Shown here piece after piece: positions 16,378 to 25,263 of a stretch of 64,000 nt of DNA. Under the pieces are notes generated by a model. The model was not told the DNA's origin, made no database searches, and saw only the letters and a list, made by a program, of their open reading frames with translations. Each line of letters starts with the position of its first letter. Position 1 is the first letter of the stretch. This stretch comes from Ectothiorhodospiraceae bacterium (GTDB lineage Bacteria; Pseudomonadota; Gammaproteobacteria; HK1), in contig JACKNM010000010.1 in NCBI GenBank assembly GCA_024234875.1, forward strand, positions 170,954 to 234,953. The letters are read 5' to 3'. Made by a program: the position numbers and the translations under genes.

Positions 16378-17757
16378 TCAGGTGCTGTCGGCCAGCGCGT
16401 CGGGAAGCTTCAGTGGCGCGTACTGCAGACCGTGCGACATGCAGGTGCGGCAGAAGGGGTGGGTGTACTTGCGGGCCTCGATCTCGGTGTGCGGCGCGTC
16501 GAGGAAGTGCACCCCGAGCATGTTCGGGGCGTCATAGACGCTGCAGCACAGCGCCACCGTGCCGTCGAAGTTGATCGCGGTCTGGTTCGCGCGCAGCTCG
16601 CAGTCGTAGTCGGGGTCACGCGCGGTGGCGAAGCGGCGCGCGTAGTCCGTCGGGTGCTCGAGCAACTCGTCCAGGATCGGGTCGGCGGCCACCGTGCCCT
16701 CGATCAGCCCCACCAGCTTCTCGAGTGGCTGGTAGAAGGCGGGAATGGGGCGGTGGGCGAAGCCGAGCCGCGCGCAGGCGGCGCGCACCGCGTCGAGCTG
16801 GTCGAGGTTGCCCTTGTAGAGATGATGGCCGACCCAGACCACGGTCGGTGCGCCGGTGCGGTCGATGCATGCCCGCAGGCGCTCCATGTTCTCGATCACG
16901 AGCTCGAGCTTGCCGCGGGTATGCGTGCGAGCGTAGCTCTCCTGGGTGAAACCGGAGAGCGAGATCTTGAGACTCGCCGGGTGCGCGGCGATCGCCGCCT
17001 CCAGCCCGCGCCGCACGTTGAGGTTGGTCGACAGGTGCGCCTCCAGGCCGTGCGCGTTCACGGTCTCGATGATCGCCGGCAGATCGGGGTGTAGCAGCGG
17101 CTCGCCCCAGTTGAACAGCCAGACCTCCGGTCGGCTGCACACCGCCTCGCGCGCGATCTTCTCGACCACTCGCCGCGCCACGTCGAGCGGCATGAATCCG
17201 CGCGGTCGCGTCGCCTCCGGGAAGTTTCCGACCGGGCAGGTCGGACAGCGCAGATTGCAGGTACCCACGACGTCCACGGCGTAGACGTACGCGCGCGACT
17301 CCCGGGGTGTGGGGCGCAGGAGCACCCGACCGGTTCCCGGGTCGTGGACCTCCGGGGCGAGGTGGGGGACCGGTCGCGCACGCCCGAGCGCCGCGGACAC
17401 CGTGGGGTCCGCCGGCGTCTCGGCGTGCGCCTGCTCGAGCCAGGGCAGTGCCGCCTCCAGGTGGTCGTCGCGAGCGAGCGCAAGACCGACCTCGCGCGCG
17501 CTGCCCTCGGTCCCGCGCGGGTCGAGGGTGCCGGCCACCGCCTGGCGAACGCGCCGCATCCCGGCCGCGGGCGACCCGTGACCGACCTCCAACATGCCGA
17601 GGTTGTGCCGCGCGAAGAGATTGTGGGGCTGGCGCGCGAGCACCGCGCGATAGAGCGCGGTGGCCTCGTCCGACTGACCACCGGTATGCGCCGCCAGCGC
17701 CCGGCGCATCAGGTTTTCGGTCGACGCGCCGATGTTCTGCGAGGCGTCCGTGGACAT
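16378..17757 (-). CDS. TPR-containing radical SAM/SPASM-domain protein
   Basis: A 459-residue protein. Residues 12 to about 125 are TPR-like helices (ALAAHTGGQSDEATALYRAVLARQP, NLFARHNLGML). The radical SAM core starts near 158, with the cluster motif CNLRCPTC: C167, C171 and C174 bind the [4Fe-4S] cluster that cleaves S-adenosylmethionine. The C-terminal SPASM part has further cysteines (DYDCELRAN, VALCCSVYD, PFCRTCMSHG) for auxiliary clusters. SPASM enzymes modify peptides or proteins or mature cofactors; the target is unknown. The ATG at 17757 opens a family-like N-terminus. The gene is convergent with the TPR/GT41 gene and divergent from the repeat-protein gene, 170 bp away. Confidence 0.85.
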   Translation of the reverse strand: MSTDASQNIGASTENLMRRALAAHTGGQSDEATALYRAVLARQPHNLFARHNLGMLEVGHGSPAAGMRRVRQAVAGTLDPRGTEGSAREVGLALARDDHLEAALPWLEQAHAETPADPTVSAALGRARPVPHLAPEVHDPGTGRVLLRPTPRESRAYVYAVDVVGTCNLRCPTCPVGNFPEATRPRGFMPLDVARRVVEKIAREAVCSRPEVWLFNWGEPLLHPDLPAIIETVNAHGLEAHLSTNLNVRRGLEAAIAAHPASLKISLSGFTQESYARTHTRGKLELVIENMERLRACIDRTGAPTVVWVGHHLYKGNLDQLDAVRAACARLGFAHRPIPAFYQPLEKLVGLIEGTVAADPILDELLEHPTDYARRFATARDPDYDCELRANQTAINFDGTVALCCSVYDAPNMLGVHFLDAPHTEIEARKYTHPFCRTCMSHGLQYAPLKLPDALADST

Positions 17758-17927
17758 CGAGGTTCGCCGCTGCCACCAATCGATGACCGGCGCGTCGCGG
17801 GCGGCGGTGCGCCGGGTCGGGCGGAAGTCTACACTCGCCGCGGCGAACGGGATTCCCGAGGCGCGCGGTGGCCGCGCGAGGGGCTGCGTCCGCGGACGAG
17901 TCTGCTCGCGACGAGGAAGACCGCGAC
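17758..17927. promoter_or_regulatory. Divergent region with candidate -10 element TACACT
   Basis: A 170-bp gap between the radical-SAM gene (minus) and the repeat-protein gene (plus). GTCTACACTCGC at 17827-17838 includes a -10-like TACACT; the identical 12-mer occurs at 58229-58240 upstream of the DgcA/StcD-like gene. No convincing -35 box is seen at either place. Confidence 0.25.
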
Positions 17928-20900
17928 ATGAGACCGGATTTCACCCGCAGCGCGATTGCCGTCGCCGTCCTGTCGGTGCTGGGCGGGCCGGCCCTGGCTG
18001 ACAACGGCTGCCTCGCCGGAACCTACGAGCCGGTGCCGGCCGGTGGTTGTGTCCCGGCGGACGCCGGTCACTACGTCGAGTTCGCCGGCGCGACCGAGCA
18101 GACGCCGGCGCCGGTCGGCTACTTCGTGGGCTCGACCGGGGCGTCGCTGCCGACGCCTGCGCCTGTCGGTCACTACGTCGCGGTCACCGGCCGCACTGCC
18201 GCGACGCCGGCCGAGGTCGGTTACTACGTCGCGATCACCGCCGCCAGCGCGCCGACGCCGGCGGACGTCGGCTATCTCGTGTCCACCACCGGGCAGTCCG
18301 AGCCGACGCCCGCCCCCGTCGGCCAGTACGTGGCCACCACCGCCGCGTCGATCGCCACACCCGCGCCCGTCGGCCACTACGTGCCGGTCACCGGGCAGTC
18401 GGCCCCGACCCCAGCGCCGCTCGGCCACTACGTCTCGGCGTCGGGTGCCTCGGAGCCGGAGCCCGCCGGGGCCGGGTACTACGTCGACCAGACCGGTCAG
18501 TCGGTGCCCATTCCGGCCCCTGTCGGGTACTACGTGGCGACCACCGGGCAGTCCGCCCCGAGCCCGGCGGACGCCGGGTTCTTCGTTGCGAGCACCGGCC
18601 AGGACGTGCAGTCGCCCGCCCCGCTCGGTCACTACGTTGCGATCACCGGCGCGGCGGCGACGACGCCGGCGGACCTCGGCTTCTTCGTCGGCGCCACCGG
18701 GCAGTCGGCTCAGACCCCGGCACCGGTCGGCTACTTCGTGAGCACCACCGGTGCCAGCGCGCCGACGCCGGCCATCCTCGGCAGCTACGTCGGGAATACC
18801 GGGCAGACCGGCCCGACGCCGGCGCCGATCGGCCACTACGTCGCCACCACCGGGGCTTCCGAGCCGACGCCCGCGAGCGCCGGGCACTTCGTCGAGGCGC
18901 TGGGCCAGTCGCAGCAGACGCCGGCACCGGCCGGGTACTACGTCGCCGGCACCGGGGCGACCGAGGCGACCCGGCCGCGGCGGGCTACTACGTCGCCGAG
19001 ATCGGTCGCGATGCGCCGACCCCGGCTCCGATCATCAGCTACTTCGTCGCCACCACCGCCGCCGACACGCCCGTCGCGGCTCCGGTCGGCCATTTCGTCG
19101 GGGTCACCGGGCAGGCCGGGGCGACGCCGGCGCCGCTCGGCCACTACGTGGCGGTGACCGGGGCGACGGCGGCGATGCCGGCCGACCCCGGGTACTACGT
19201 CGGCGCCACCGCGCAGAGCCAGCAACTGCCGGCGCCGATCGGCACCTTCGTGGCGCTGAGCGGGGCATCGGGGACGACACCGGCTGCTGCCGGCTTACTA
19301 CGTCGGGCAGACCGGCCAGTCGGAGCCGACGCCGGCGCCGCTCGGCCACTACGTCGCGGGCACCGGCGCGTCCTTTCCCACGCCGGCCGACGGCGGTCAC
19401 TACGTCGGCACGACCGGGCAGAGCGCACAGACGCCGGCGGAGCTCGGTCACTACGTCGACGTCACCGGGGCCTCGGCACCGAAGGCCGCGAGCACCGGTC
19501 ATTTCGTCGCCGCGACCGGCCAGACGCACCAGACTCCGGCGCCAATCGGGCATTTCGTCGCCACCACCGGGGCCAGCAGCCCGACCGCTGCGTCACCCGG
19601 CTTCTACGTGAGCACCACCGGGCGCTCCGCGCCGCTGCCGGCTTCGCTCGGCCACTACGTGGCGGTGACCGGCGCCGACACCGCCGCTTCGCGCTCCGGT
19701 GGGCTACTACGTGGGGGAGACCGGGCAGTCCTCGCGACGCCGCCCCGGTCGGCACCTTCGTCGCGGTCACCGGCGCCTCGGCGCCGAGCCCCGCTCCGGC
19801 CGGAGCAGTACGTCGCGGTCACCGGGCAGATAGAGGCGGTTCCGGCCGACGCCGGATACTTCGTCGCTGGAACCGGTCAGTCACAACAGACACCGGCGTC
19901 GGTCGGGCACTACGTCGCGGCCCCAGGCGCGTCGGAGGAGACGCCGGCCGCCGCCAGGCACTACGTGGCGGTCACCGGTCAGTCACAACAGACGCCGGCG
20001 CCCGATCGGTCATTTCGTCGGCACCACCGGGGCGAGCGCGCCGACGCCGGCCGACCTGGGCTACTTCGTCGCCGACGAGGGTCAGTCGGCGCAGACCCCG
20101 GCGCCGCCGGGACGCTACGTCGGGACCACCGGCGCCTCGCAAGCGCGCCTGGCGGACCAGGCTACTTCGTCGCCTCGACCGGGCAGTCGGCGCAGACCCC
20201 GGCGCCGCTCGGTCACTATGTCGACTCCTTCGAGGCGGTGGTCGCCCTCCGGCACCGGCGGGTCACTACGTCGGCCAGACCGGGCAGACCCGGCCTTCCC
20301 GGCCCCGGCCGGGAGCTATGTGCCCGCCACCGGCGCGTCGGCACCGACGCCCGCCGCGCCCAGGTACTACGTCGCGGACACCGGCCAGAGCACCCAGACT
20401 GCAGCACCGATCGGTTTCTTCGCCCCGGTGGCCGCATTGACCGGCCCGCTACCGGCCGACCTCGGTCACTACGTGTCGTCGACCGGGCAGAGCACCCAGA
20501 CGCCGGCGCCCGTCGGGCACTACGTCGGGGTCACGGCCGCGCCCGTCGCGACGCCGACCGAGCCCGGCTACTACGCCGGCACGACGGGGCAGTCGGCGCC
20601 GACCCCGGCGCCGCTCGGCTACCCACGTCCCGACACCCGGCGCCTCCGCGCCGAAGGCGGCCTCGCTCGGGCACTACGTCGGCCTCACCGGGCAGCCGGC
20701 CGAGACCCCGGCGCCGCTCGGCACGTACGTGGCGGTGACCGGCGCCTCGGCCCCCACCCCGGCGAGCCCCGGCTATTTCGTCGCCTCGATCGGCCGGTCC
20801 GCGCCGACCCCGGCTCCGAGCGGAAAATTCGTATCGCACACCGGGGCGACGGCCGCGACCTTCGCGCCACTCGGGTTCTTCGTCCCGACGACGGCTCAGA

Positions 20901-21677
20901 GTGCCCCGACCCCCGCCCCGGTGGGCCACTTCGTGTCCGAGCTCGGGGCCTCCGCCCCGACCCCGGCACCGGTCGGCCACTTCGTCAGCGAGACCGGCCA
21001 GTTCGCGGTGGTGCCCGCGCCCCCGGCGGATTCGTCGACGAGGTCAGCCAGTCCACGTTCAAGTCGGCCGTGCCGGAAACTTCTTCGTGCCCGAGCCCGG
21101 TCAGAGCGGGCAGACGTTCGCGCCGCCAGGCACCTTCGTCCCGGCCGCGGGTGCGGTGGAGGCCACCGTCTGTCCCGCGGGCACCGAATCGTACGGTGGC
21201 TCGACCGCCTGCCGTGCCGCGCCCGAGTATCCGCCCGGCGCGGTCTCGCCGCGCCTCGACGGCGACTTCGGCTCCAGGGGATCGTCGTGCTGGCGCGCGC
21301 GCTGCGGCGCCCAGCCGAGCTATCCGTTCGATCTCACCAACACCGCCGGCCACACCGGCGGGCCGGACCCGATCACCGATCTCACCGTGCTCGGGTTCTC
21401 CTTCACCGGGCCAGACGTCGCCCTGTTCGCGCTCGAGGGCGGGCTCCAGGCGGGTGACATCCTGCCCGACGGCAGCCGCCGGTCGTTCGCGCTCGCTGCC
21501 AACGCCGCGCTCGGACCCGGGGAGTATCGGGTCGTGCTCACCCTGGAGACCGACCAGGGCGCCGGCATCGGCCAGCCGGGCGAGGTCTTCGTCTACGACT
21601 TCCGGTTGAAGGTCGGCGCGGCGGAACCCGTCTCGCCCGCCGTGCTGCGCACCGTGCTGGACCTTCTCGACGACTGA
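17928..21677 (+). pseudogene. Secreted tandem-repeat protein gene (about 60 x 17 residues), interrupted by about twelve frameshifts
   Basis: The gene starts at ATG 17928 with a Sec signal peptide (MRPDFTRSAIAVAVLSVLGG..ALA), then a Cys-containing unit (CLAGTYEPVPAGGC). From 18066 to about 21128 it encodes tandem 17-residue units of the form G(H/Y)(Y/F)VxxTG(Q/A)SxxTPAPx. A last Cys unit (VCPAGTESYGGSTAC) and a beta-rich C-terminal domain of about 140 residues end at TGA 21677. The reading frame changes near 18970, 19293, 19695, 19738, 19805, 20002, 20148, 20240, 20293, 20622, 21021 and 21075. Each change restores the same repeat. Several are single-base gains or losses in short runs (extra T at 19293, extra C at 20002, two lost Gs near 19738). 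Cys-capped ends resemble GCC2/GCC3-type extracellular modules that have lost their cysteines. It may be a decayed gene or an assembly artefact; if intact it would be a cell-surface or extracellular fibrous protein of about 1,250 residues. Confidence 0.75.
18066..21128 (+). repeat. 51-bp tandem coding repeat, about 60 units
   Basis: The period is 51 bp (17 codons), with frequently recurring cores such as CACTACGTCG, ACCGGGCAG and ACGCCGGCGCC. The span of 3,063 bp is almost exactly 60 periods. Units differ mainly at the variable positions of the peptide. The array is coding, without unique spacers, so it is not a CRISPR. Confidence 0.9.
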
Positions 21678-22224
21678 TTCCGGAGCGGGCGGCACCCGTC
21701 CACCGGCGAACGGTGTGAGCCCTTACTCGGAAGGGCCCCGGTGTATCAGGATCCGAGGTGAGCGTCTTGCGCATGTACACACGCTGGTACCCGTTCTCCT
21801 CGCGTCGGGCCGTCTCGACATACCCGAGGCGCTGATACAGCGCGATGTTCTCGACCATCAGGGCGTGGGTGTAGAGGTCGAGGGCATCGAATCCCCGCTC
21901 GCGGGCCCAGGTCTCGGCGAATGCCACCAGCCGGCGGCCGAGGCCGTGACCCCGGAACCGCGGGTCGACGGCGACGTTGTCGAGCAGCAGGCCTCCCTCG
22001 CGACGCACCAGCACCAGGATTCCGGCCACCTCACCGCCGAGCTCTGCGATGAAGGCATGGTGGTGGGCGACGACGTCGGCGTAGTCGTCGAGCATCGGAC
22101 CCGGTGGCTTGCCGATGCGCTGCACGTAGTGCTGGTACGCGGCGTTCACCAGTCGGCCCATTGCCGTCACGTCTCGCGCCGACGCATCGCGAATCGTCGG
22201 CACGGTCGCGGGCGGATCGCTCAC
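21538..22224 (-). CDS. GNAT-family N-acetyltransferase with C-terminal run-on
   Basis: A 228-residue protein as read. Residues 1 to about 155 form a GNAT domain: IRDASARDVTAMGRLVNAAY, VAGILVLVRREGGLLLDNVAVDP, the acetyl-CoA loop RFRGHGLGRRLVAFAE, and the C-terminal MVENIALYQRLGYVETARRE...YMRKTL. Acetyltransferases of this kind usually end here. In this window no stop codon follows for about 70 more residues (Arg/Pro-rich, not domain-like), and the frame overlaps 140 bp of the convergent repeat gene. The lost stop or a frameshift near 21740 could be biological or a sequence error. The GTG start at 22224 overlaps the upstream gene's stop (GTGA), so the two GNAT genes are coupled. Substrate unknown. 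Confidence 0.75.
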   Translation of the reverse strand: MSDPPATVPTIRDASARDVTAMGRLVNAAYQHYVQRIGKPPGPMLDDYADVVAHHHAFIAELGGEVAGILVLVRREGGLLLDNVAVDPRFRGHGLGRRLVAFAETWARERGFDALDLYTHALMVENIALYQRLGYVETARREENGYQRVYMRKTLTSDPDTPGPFRVRAHTVRRWTGAARSGISRREGPARCAARRARRVPPRRPSTGSRRRRPRPAGRCRRPGRSPG

Positions 22225-22760
22225 GGCCCGGGCTCCCGCGGTGGGCCGTCGTCGTCGGTCGGGTCCAGTCGGCGCTGCATCCAGGCGACGTCGTGCCAGC
22301 GGCCGAGCTTCCATCCGATACGCTCGAAGACCCCGATCGAGGTGAACCCGTGGCGGCGGTGGAGGGCGATGCTCGGCTCGTTGGGCAGCGCGATGCCGGC
22401 GAAGGCCCCTCGATATCCCTGCTCGGCGAGGCCCGGGAGCAGGGCGCGGTAGAGCGCGCTGCCGACACCGCGGCGGCGGCAGTCGGGCGCGACATAGGCC
22501 GAGACCTCCACCGCCCAGCGATAGGCCGGGCGCTCGCGGTGGGTCGAGCCGTAGGCGTAGCCGAGGCACTGCCCGTCCGTCTCCGCCACCAGCCACAGCC
22601 AGCGCGCCCGCGTCTTGGTGATGCGCGCCGCGAACTCGGCCGGCGTCGGCACCGCGGTCTCGAAGGACACCGCGGTCTCCTCGACGAACGGGCGGTAGAT
22701 GGCGAGCAGCGCGGGCGCGTCGGCCTCGACCGCGGGGCGGATGCGGACGTCGTCCGTCAT
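22221..22760 (-). CDS. GNAT-family N-acetyltransferase, phosphinothricin acetyltransferase-like
   Basis: A 179-residue cytosolic acetyltransferase. It shows the Pat/Bar-type pattern: IRPAVEADAPALLAIYRPFV, EETAVSFETAVPTPAEFAARI, GYAYGSTHRERPAYRWAVEV, the acetyl-CoA loop CRRRGVGSALYRALL and FERIGWKLGRWHDVAWMQRRL. Relatives N-acetylate phosphinothricin, methionine sulfoximine or similar amino acids. The start ATG at 22760 is the only family-like one. It overlaps the next gene by four bases, forming a two-gene unit. Confidence 0.85.
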   Translation of the reverse strand: MTDDVRIRPAVEADAPALLAIYRPFVEETAVSFETAVPTPAEFAARITKTRARWLWLVAETDGQCLGYAYGSTHRERPAYRWAVEVSAYVAPDCRRRGVGSALYRALLPGLAEQGYRGAFAGIALPNEPSIALHRRHGFTSIGVFERIGWKLGRWHDVAWMQRRLDPTDDDGPPREPGP

Positions 22761-22845
22761 CGGACAGGTCTCCGTGGTGGGTCGCGACGGCCGCTGCGGC
22801 GCGTTGCCGGTGGCGGAGCCCGGGGGCGACGGGGCTCACCGCCGC

Positions 22846-25026
22846 TCACAGCGCAGCCAGGGCCTCGAGCATCGTCGACTCGGTCAGGATCTGCGGCAGG
22901 ACGACCGGCTCGCGCCCACTCGATGTGGGTGGGTAGAGCACGTAGAGCGGGACTCCACTGCGGTCGAACGAGGCGAGCAGCGCCGAGATCTCCGGATCGC
23001 GGTTGGTCCAGTCGCCCTTGAGATAGGCGACGTCGCGGGCGCGCATGGCGTCGCGCACCGCATCGGTGGCGAGTGCGGTGCGCTCGTTCACCAGGCAGGT
23101 GATGCACCAGTCGGCCGTCATGTTGAGGAAGACCGGGCGGCCGTCGGCGCGCAGGCGATCGAGCGCCGCCCGGGAGTAGGGTTTCCAGACCGTGTCGCTC
23201 GTCGCTCGCTCCGCACCCGGCGCGCCGCCCGGGGAGGCGGTCGCATCCGGGGCCAGGGTCCCGACCGCGCCCACCGCCGCGATCGCGGTGAGGCCGGCGA
23301 GCAGATTCGCAGCCAGCCGCGGCGCCCCGGCCCTCGGGCGCACCCGCAGCAGCCAGGCGACGAAGGCGAGGGCGATCATCGCCGCGAGCAGCAGGCCGAC
23401 CCCATTGGGCCCCGCCTGTGCCCCGATCACCCAGGCGAGCCACGCTGCGGTTGCGAACATCGGGAATGCGAGCAATTCCTTCAACCGCACCATCCAGGCC
23501 CCCGGGCGCGGCAGCAAGCGGACCAGGGCCGGGACGAGGCTGATCAGTAGATAGGGTGACGCCAGGCCGAGGCCGAGGGCGAGGAACACCCCGAGTGCGA
23601 GCGGGGCCGGTGCGGTCAGGGCGAAGCCGAGCGCCGCCGCCATGAACGGCGCGGTGCACGGCGTCGCCACCACCACCGCGAGCGCGCCGGTGAAGAACGA
23701 GCCGGCCAGCCCGGCGCGATCGGCGAGGGACTGGCCGGCGCCGGCGATGGTCCCGGTGCCGATGGTCAGCGCCCCGGCGAGGTTCAGGCCGATCGCGAAC
23801 ATCAGCAGTGCCAGCAGACCGACGATGGCCGGCGACTGGAGCTGGAATCCCCAGCCGATCTCGCTGCCCGCGGCCCGCAGCGCCACCAGCGCGCCACCGA
23901 GGAGGCCGAACGTCACCAGCACGCCGGCGGTGTAGACGAGGCCGTGGGCGCGAACCGCCCCGCCACCGGCGGCGGCGCTCCGCAGCAGCCCCAGACCCTT
24001 GATGAAGATGACCGGCAGCACGCACGGCATGAGGTTGAGAATGACCCCGCCGAGGAAGGCGAACAGGAGGGCGAGCGACGGTGCCATGCGCGGTCGGGTT
24101 CCCGGGTCCGGTCGCGGCACCTCGGTCGCGGTCAGCGAGCGGGCGACCGACGGGTCGAGCGCGGGGCCGGAGATGACCGTCGGGCGCAACGCCAGCCCGC
24201 TGCTCGCGTGCGCCGCGTCGCCGAGCACCAGCACGCCGTCGAAGCTCGCGAGCCGTTCCGGCGCGATCGCACCGCGGCGCATGAGCAACCGTGCCCCGGC
24301 TGCCGTCGGCTCGATGCGCTGCGCCGCGGCGTGGTCGACCACACCGTTCTCGAACGGGAAGAAGTAAGCACTTACATTGCTCGAGGGCAAGTCCAGATCG
24401 AGCTCCAGCTCGAGCACCTCTCCTCGGTCGACCAGGGTGGCGGCCGGCCCTCGGGGATCGGGGAGGCGCGCCCGCGCGGTGGCGAAGGCGGCCCGCTGGT
24501 CCGGGTCGGGCCGGGTGTCCGCAGCGGTGGCGAGCCGGAGCCCGACGGTCGCGGACTCCGGGATACACACGTCGGCGCAGGCGAGCCACGAGACGTCGCC
24601 GACCAGGGTGAGGGTCTCGTCCGGGGCCAGCGAGGCCGGCGGTGTCACCCGGACCAGGTGCACCACCTCGTCGGAGTAGCCGTAATTGACGAGCGGACCG
24701 AAGGGCAGCCGGGATGGCACCGCCCATTCGATCGGGTCGGCGGTGAATCCCGCCGGCAAGGTCCAGTCGACCCGCGTCGGCAGGCCGGAATCTCCAGGGT
24801 TGCGCCAGTAGGTGTGCCACCCGGGCGCGATCTCGAAACGCACCGCGAGCCAGAACGGCTCGCCGGCGGCGATGGTGCCCGCCTCGCCGAGCAGCGTGGC
24901 CGTCACGTGGGGCGTGGATGCCCGGGGTGGCGGGTGGGAGTCCGCCGCCACCGGCAGCCCACAGGTGAGCGCGACGAGGGCCGCCGCGGCCGTACGGAGC
25001 AGCCATCGGGACCGCCGTCCAGTCAT
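22846..25026 (-). CDS. DsbD/ScsB-type cytochrome c biogenesis-like thiol:disulfide interchange protein
   Basis: A 726-residue inner-membrane protein. A signal peptide (residues 1 to about 28) precedes a periplasmic beta-rich domain (about 35-290) containing APGWHTYWRNPGDSGLPTRV and ACADVCIPES, as in ScsB-like proteins. The DsbD transmembrane domain follows with its redox cysteines in NLMPCVLPV and ATPCTAPFM. The C-terminal thioredoxin-like domain has W640-C-I-T-C644. Electrons pass from cytosolic thioredoxin across the membrane to periplasmic partners. The ATG at 25026 lies before a clear signal peptide; the much longer upstream frame is a shadow of the divergent gene. It lies 85 bp upstream of the acetyltransferase pair. 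Confidence 0.9.
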   Translation of the reverse strand: MTGRRSRWLLRTAAAALVALTCGLPVAADSHPPPRASTPHVTATLLGEAGTIAAGEPFWLAVRFEIAPGWHTYWRNPGDSGLPTRVDWTLPAGFTADPIEWAVPSRLPFGPLVNYGYSDEVVHLVRVTPPASLAPDETLTLVGDVSWLACADVCIPESATVGLRLATAADTRPDPDQRAAFATARARLPDPRGPAATLVDRGEVLELELDLDLPSSNVSAYFFPFENGVVDHAAAQRIEPTAAGARLLMRRGAIAPERLASFDGVLVLGDAAHASSGLALRPTVISGPALDPSVARSLTATEVPRPDPGTRPRMAPSLALLFAFLGGVILNLMPCVLPVIFIKGLGLLRSAAAGGGAVRAHGLVYTAGVLVTFGLLGGALVALRAAGSEIGWGFQLQSPAIVGLLALLMFAIGLNLAGALTIGTGTIAGAGQSLADRAGLAGSFFTGALAVVVATPCTAPFMAAALGFALTAPAPLALGVFLALGLGLASPYLLISLVPALVRLLPRPGAWMVRLKELLAFPMFATAAWLAWVIGAQAGPNGVGLLLAAMIALAFVAWLLRVRPRAGAPRLAANLLAGLTAIAAVGAVGTLAPDATASPGGAPGAERATSDTVWKPYSRAALDRLRADGRPVFLNMTADWCITCLVNERTALATDAVRDAMRARDVAYLKGDWTNRDPEISALLASFDRSGVPLYVLYPPTSSGREPVVLPQILTESTMLEALAAL

Positions 25027-25263
25027 GGCGCGGGATCCTACGTCCACCGGCGGCGTGCGTGCACCGGTCCGAAGCGGCTGGGTGACCGCGGCGATACTCG
25101 TCGGCGGCCCAGACGGTCGACATATGGATCTGGCCGACAGTCGCGATTGGCCCTCGACATGGAGCCAATAGCGGTCGAGCATGAGCGTCCGCCACCGGCT
25201 CCACCCGTCGGTGCATCGAATCCGAATCGTCGTCGCGGCCGCAGAGCCGCCGGAGAGCATGCC
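25027..25263. other. Divergent intergenic region
   Basis: A 237-bp gap between dsbD-like (minus) and the molybdopterin oxidoreductase (plus). I see no hairpin or strong promoter pair; GGAGAG ahead of 25264 is the ribosome-binding site of the plus-strand gene. Confidence 0.4.

Noticed and set aside
18066..21128. Possible CRISPR array because of regular 51-bp periodicity
   Set aside because: There are no unique spacers; the whole period is a coding repeat with degenerate third positions and a signal peptide upstream.
22757..25216. Minus-strand 819-codon frame overlapping the DsbD/ScsB gene
   Set aside because: Arg/Gly/Pro-rich, no motif; it is a shifted frame of the recognised gene on the same strand.
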